14,172 bases of DNA from Oscillospiraceae bacterium (GTDB lineage Bacteria > Bacillota > Clostridia > Oscillospirales > Oscillospiraceae). How positions within the stretch are numbered: the stretch's first letter is position 1; each line of letters opens with the position of its first letter. The notes beneath the pieces are model-generated. The model had not been told where the DNA came from. It saw only the letters and a list, made by a program, of their open reading frames with translations, and did not search any database. The translations under genes and the position numbers were made by a program. Location of the stretch: assembly GCA_031264545.1 (NCBI GenBank), contig JAISDV010000133.1:1-14172 (forward strand), read 5' to 3'. Below, one piece after another: positions 12,298-14,172 of the stretch.

Positions 12298-14172
12298 TCA
12301 GTCGCCCGCGCGCGTAATCTCTGAAACGCCGGCGACCGTTTTAAGCCGGCTGATGATGCCCTCGAGCTCCACCGCGTCTTTGACCTCCAGCGTAACGGTC
12401 GCCGTAGATTTGACACCATCGACATCCCGTGCGGAAAGGCTCATTACCTTCGCGCCGAGGGTGTTGAGTACGGTGGCGATGTCCATAACCAGGCCGCTGC
12501 GCTCCCGCGCCAGGATCTTTATAGTGGTGATATAGCTCTCGTTAGAGGCTTCCGCCCAGCTGACGCTGATCCAGCGCCCGCCGTCCTTCGGGTCGTCTCT
12601 GCCGGAAAGATAGTTCCTGCAGTCCGCACGGTGGACGGAAACGCCGTAACCCCGGGTGATAAAACCGATGATCGGGTCTCCGGGAACGGGCGTGCAGCAG
12701 CGGGAGAATTTGACAAGACAGTTGTCTATACCCTCCACCAACACACCGCGGACACTGCTTTTCTCCGTCTGCTGCGCCTTGCGCAGCTCCGCCCGCTCGG
12801 TCATTTTCTCAAGCGTCGTCTTCTGCGGGAGCTTCTGATTTCTGAGGATTTCATCCCTGATACGGTTGACGGCCTTTGTCGCCGTCATGCCGCCGTAGCC
12901 GATCGAGGCGTAAACGTCGTCTAACGAAAACACAGCGAGCTTTTTAAGGATGCCGGGCAGCGTCTCCTCGTTCGTTACGGCGGACATGGGAATGCCGGCC
13001 TGACGCAGCTCGGACTCAAAGGCCGCCTTGCCGTGTATGATGTTCTCCTCGCGCTTTTCCTTCTTGAACCACTGCTTGATCTTGCTGCGCGCGGCGCCGC
13101 TTTTGGCGATGTTCATCCAGTCGCGGCTCGGTCCGGGAGCGGACTTGGCGGTCAGCACCTCGACGATATCGCCGTTTTGCAGCACCCTTTCAAAAGGTAC
13201 GATGCGCCCGTTGACCTTTGCGCCGATCATTCGGTTGCCGATCGCCGAGTGGATGCCGTAGGCAAAGTCGATCGGCGTCGCGCCTGCGGGCAGATTGATC
13301 ACGTCGCCCTGCGGGGTAAAGACGAATACCTCGTCGGAGAACATGTCGATCTTGAGATCATGGATGAAGTCCTGCGCGTCGCTGTCCGCCTGGTTTTCAA
13401 GCAGCCTGCGCACCCAGGCAAACTTTTCCTCGTCGCCCTGTCTGACTCCCTGCTCGCCGGATTTGTATTTCCAGTGCGCCGCGATACCGTATTCCGCCGT
13501 GCGGTGCATCTCCCAGGTGCGTATCTGCACCTCAAAGGGGATGCCCTCCGAGCCGATGACCGTCGTGTGTATACTCTGGTACATGTTCGGCTTGGGCGTG
13601 GAGATATAGTCCTTGAAGCGTCCGGGCAGGGGCTTGAACATATCGTGAACATGGCCGAGGACATTGTAGCAGTCGGCAATATTATCGACGATGACGCGGA
13701 AAGCGCAGAGGTCAAAAATCTCATTGATCTGCTTGTTCTGCGCATACATCTTGCGGTAGATGCTGTAAATGTGCTTGATCCGGCTGGAGATAGCCTCTTT
13801 GATGCTCCAATCGTCCAGCCTGGCCTCAATTTTCTGCTCGACGCTCTCCATAAAGGTCTCCAGCGTCGGCATACGGGCCTCGAGGGCATCCATAATCTCC
13901 TTGTAGCCGACGGGGTCGAGATAGACGAGCGAGAGATCCTCGAGCTCCCACTTGACCTTCTGCATACCGAGACGGTGGGCGATGGGCGCGTAAATCTCCA
14001 TCGTCTCCAGCGACTTTGTGCGCTGCTTTTCCACGGTCTGATATTGCATGGTGCGCATGTTGTGCAGGCGGTCGGCAATTTTAATCAGGATGACCCTGAT
14101 GTCTTTCGCCATGGCCATGAGCATCTTGCGCATGTTTTCCATCTGCTCGTCTTCTTTGCTGGTGTACTGCAC
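12298..14172 (-). CDS. rel: RelA/SpoT-type (p)ppGpp synthetase/hydrolase, N-terminus cut by window edge
   Basis: The 624 visible residues are the C-terminal part of a protein normally about 730-740 long; the start lies beyond 14172. The remaining end of the HD hydrolase domain shows KIADRLHNMR (31-40, with a metal-binding Asp34). The synthetase domain has IYSIYRKMYAQ, FDLCAFRVIV, RFKDYISTPKPNMYQSIHTT and FEVQIRTWEMHRTAEYGIAAHWKYK (up to about 237). TGS spans about 280-345 (DEVFVFTPQGDVINLPAGATPIDFAYGIH). A conserved Cys-rich segment has C485, C492, C493 and C518, and an ACT domain ends the protein. It makes and degrades ppGpp during starvation and binds the ribosome. Whether it is bifunctional needs the missing HD residues. 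It lies just upstream of the YgjP-like operon in the same direction. Confidence 0.95.
   Translation of the reverse strand: MQYTSKEDEQMENMRKMLMAMAKDIRVILIKIADRLHNMRTMQYQTVEKQRTKSLETMEIYAPIAHRLGMQKVKWELEDLSLVYLDPVGYKEIMDALEARMPTLETFMESVEQKIEARLDDWSIKEAISSRIKHIYSIYRKMYAQNKQINEIFDLCAFRVIVDNIADCYNVLGHVHDMFKPLPGRFKDYISTPKPNMYQSIHTTVIGSEGIPFEVQIRTWEMHRTAEYGIAAHWKYKSGEQGVRQGDEEKFAWVRRLLENQADSDAQDFIHDLKIDMFSDEVFVFTPQGDVINLPAGATPIDFAYGIHSAIGNRMIGAKVNGRIVPFERVLQNGDIVEVLTAKSAPGPSRDWMNIAKSGAARSKIKQWFKKEKREENIIHGKAAFESELRQAGIPMSAVTNEETLPGILKKLAVFSLDDVYASIGYGGMTATKAVNRIRDEILRNQKLPQKTTLEKMTERAELRKAQQTEKSSVRGVLVEGIDNCLVKFSRCCTPVPGDPIIGFITRGYGVSVHRADCRNYLSGRDDPKDGGRWISVSWAEASNESYITTIKILARERSGLVMDIATVLNTLGAKVMSLSARDVDGVKSTATVTLEVKDAVELEGIISRLKTVAGVSEITRAGD

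Overview
The window looks like chromosomal DNA from a fairly GC-rich, endospore-forming member of the Clostridia (Firmicutes). It carries spoIIP, a SleB-type cortex or wall hydrolase, an rpsO-pnp-M16 peptidase cluster, a long bifunctional Rel-type (p)ppGpp enzyme, and strong GGAGG-type ribosome binding sites with occasional TTG starts. Both end genes are cut by the window: rsmG (its 5' end only, left) and rel (its N-terminus is missing, right).

Layout. 1-1135 (minus): the first 48 codons of rsmG, then a secreted stalk-domain/SleB-like hydrolase with its own terminator. 1136-1547: an AT-rich divergent promoter region. 1548-2573 (plus): spoIIP. 2574-2878: a leader-like non-coding stretch with a good candidate promoter, a potential pseudoknot and a long terminator-type hairpin. 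2879-4855 (plus): two visibly AT-richer genes, one with a DUF4303-like C-terminal half and one DUF2716 protein. Both families are often found as immunity-type or accessory proteins, and this is the most clearly accessory part of the window. It is followed by short repeats and an apparent gene remnant (4857-4968). 5106-9052 (plus): rpsO, pnp and an M16 peptidase, a conserved Firmicute arrangement, with a long irregular hairpin in the pnp leader and a strong intrinsic terminator just before the M16 start. 9090-14172 (minus): a glyoxalase II-like metallo-hydrolase, a tight three-gene operon (YgjP-like metallopeptidase, AlkZ-related protein, winged-helix HTH_42 protein) and rel.

How the genes work together. 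rpsO, pnp, rsmG and rel are housekeeping genes for ribosome assembly, RNA decay and the stringent response. spoIIP and the SleB-like hydrolase point to sporulation or wall remodelling. The YgjP/AlkZ-related/HTH_42 operon lies between rel and the metallo-hydrolase gene, which from memory are close neighbours in many Clostridia, so it may be an inserted module. It pairs two proteins related to a DNA glycosylase family with a putative metalloprotease. The HTH_42 protein appears to lack the catalytic QxQ of AlkZ.

I see no CRISPR array, tRNA, rRNA, intact insertion sequence or phage gene. No clearly new multi-gene defence system is proven here. The best leads are the 2632-2840 RNA-like region, the immunity-like gene pair, and the HTH_42/AlkZ-related/YgjP operon.
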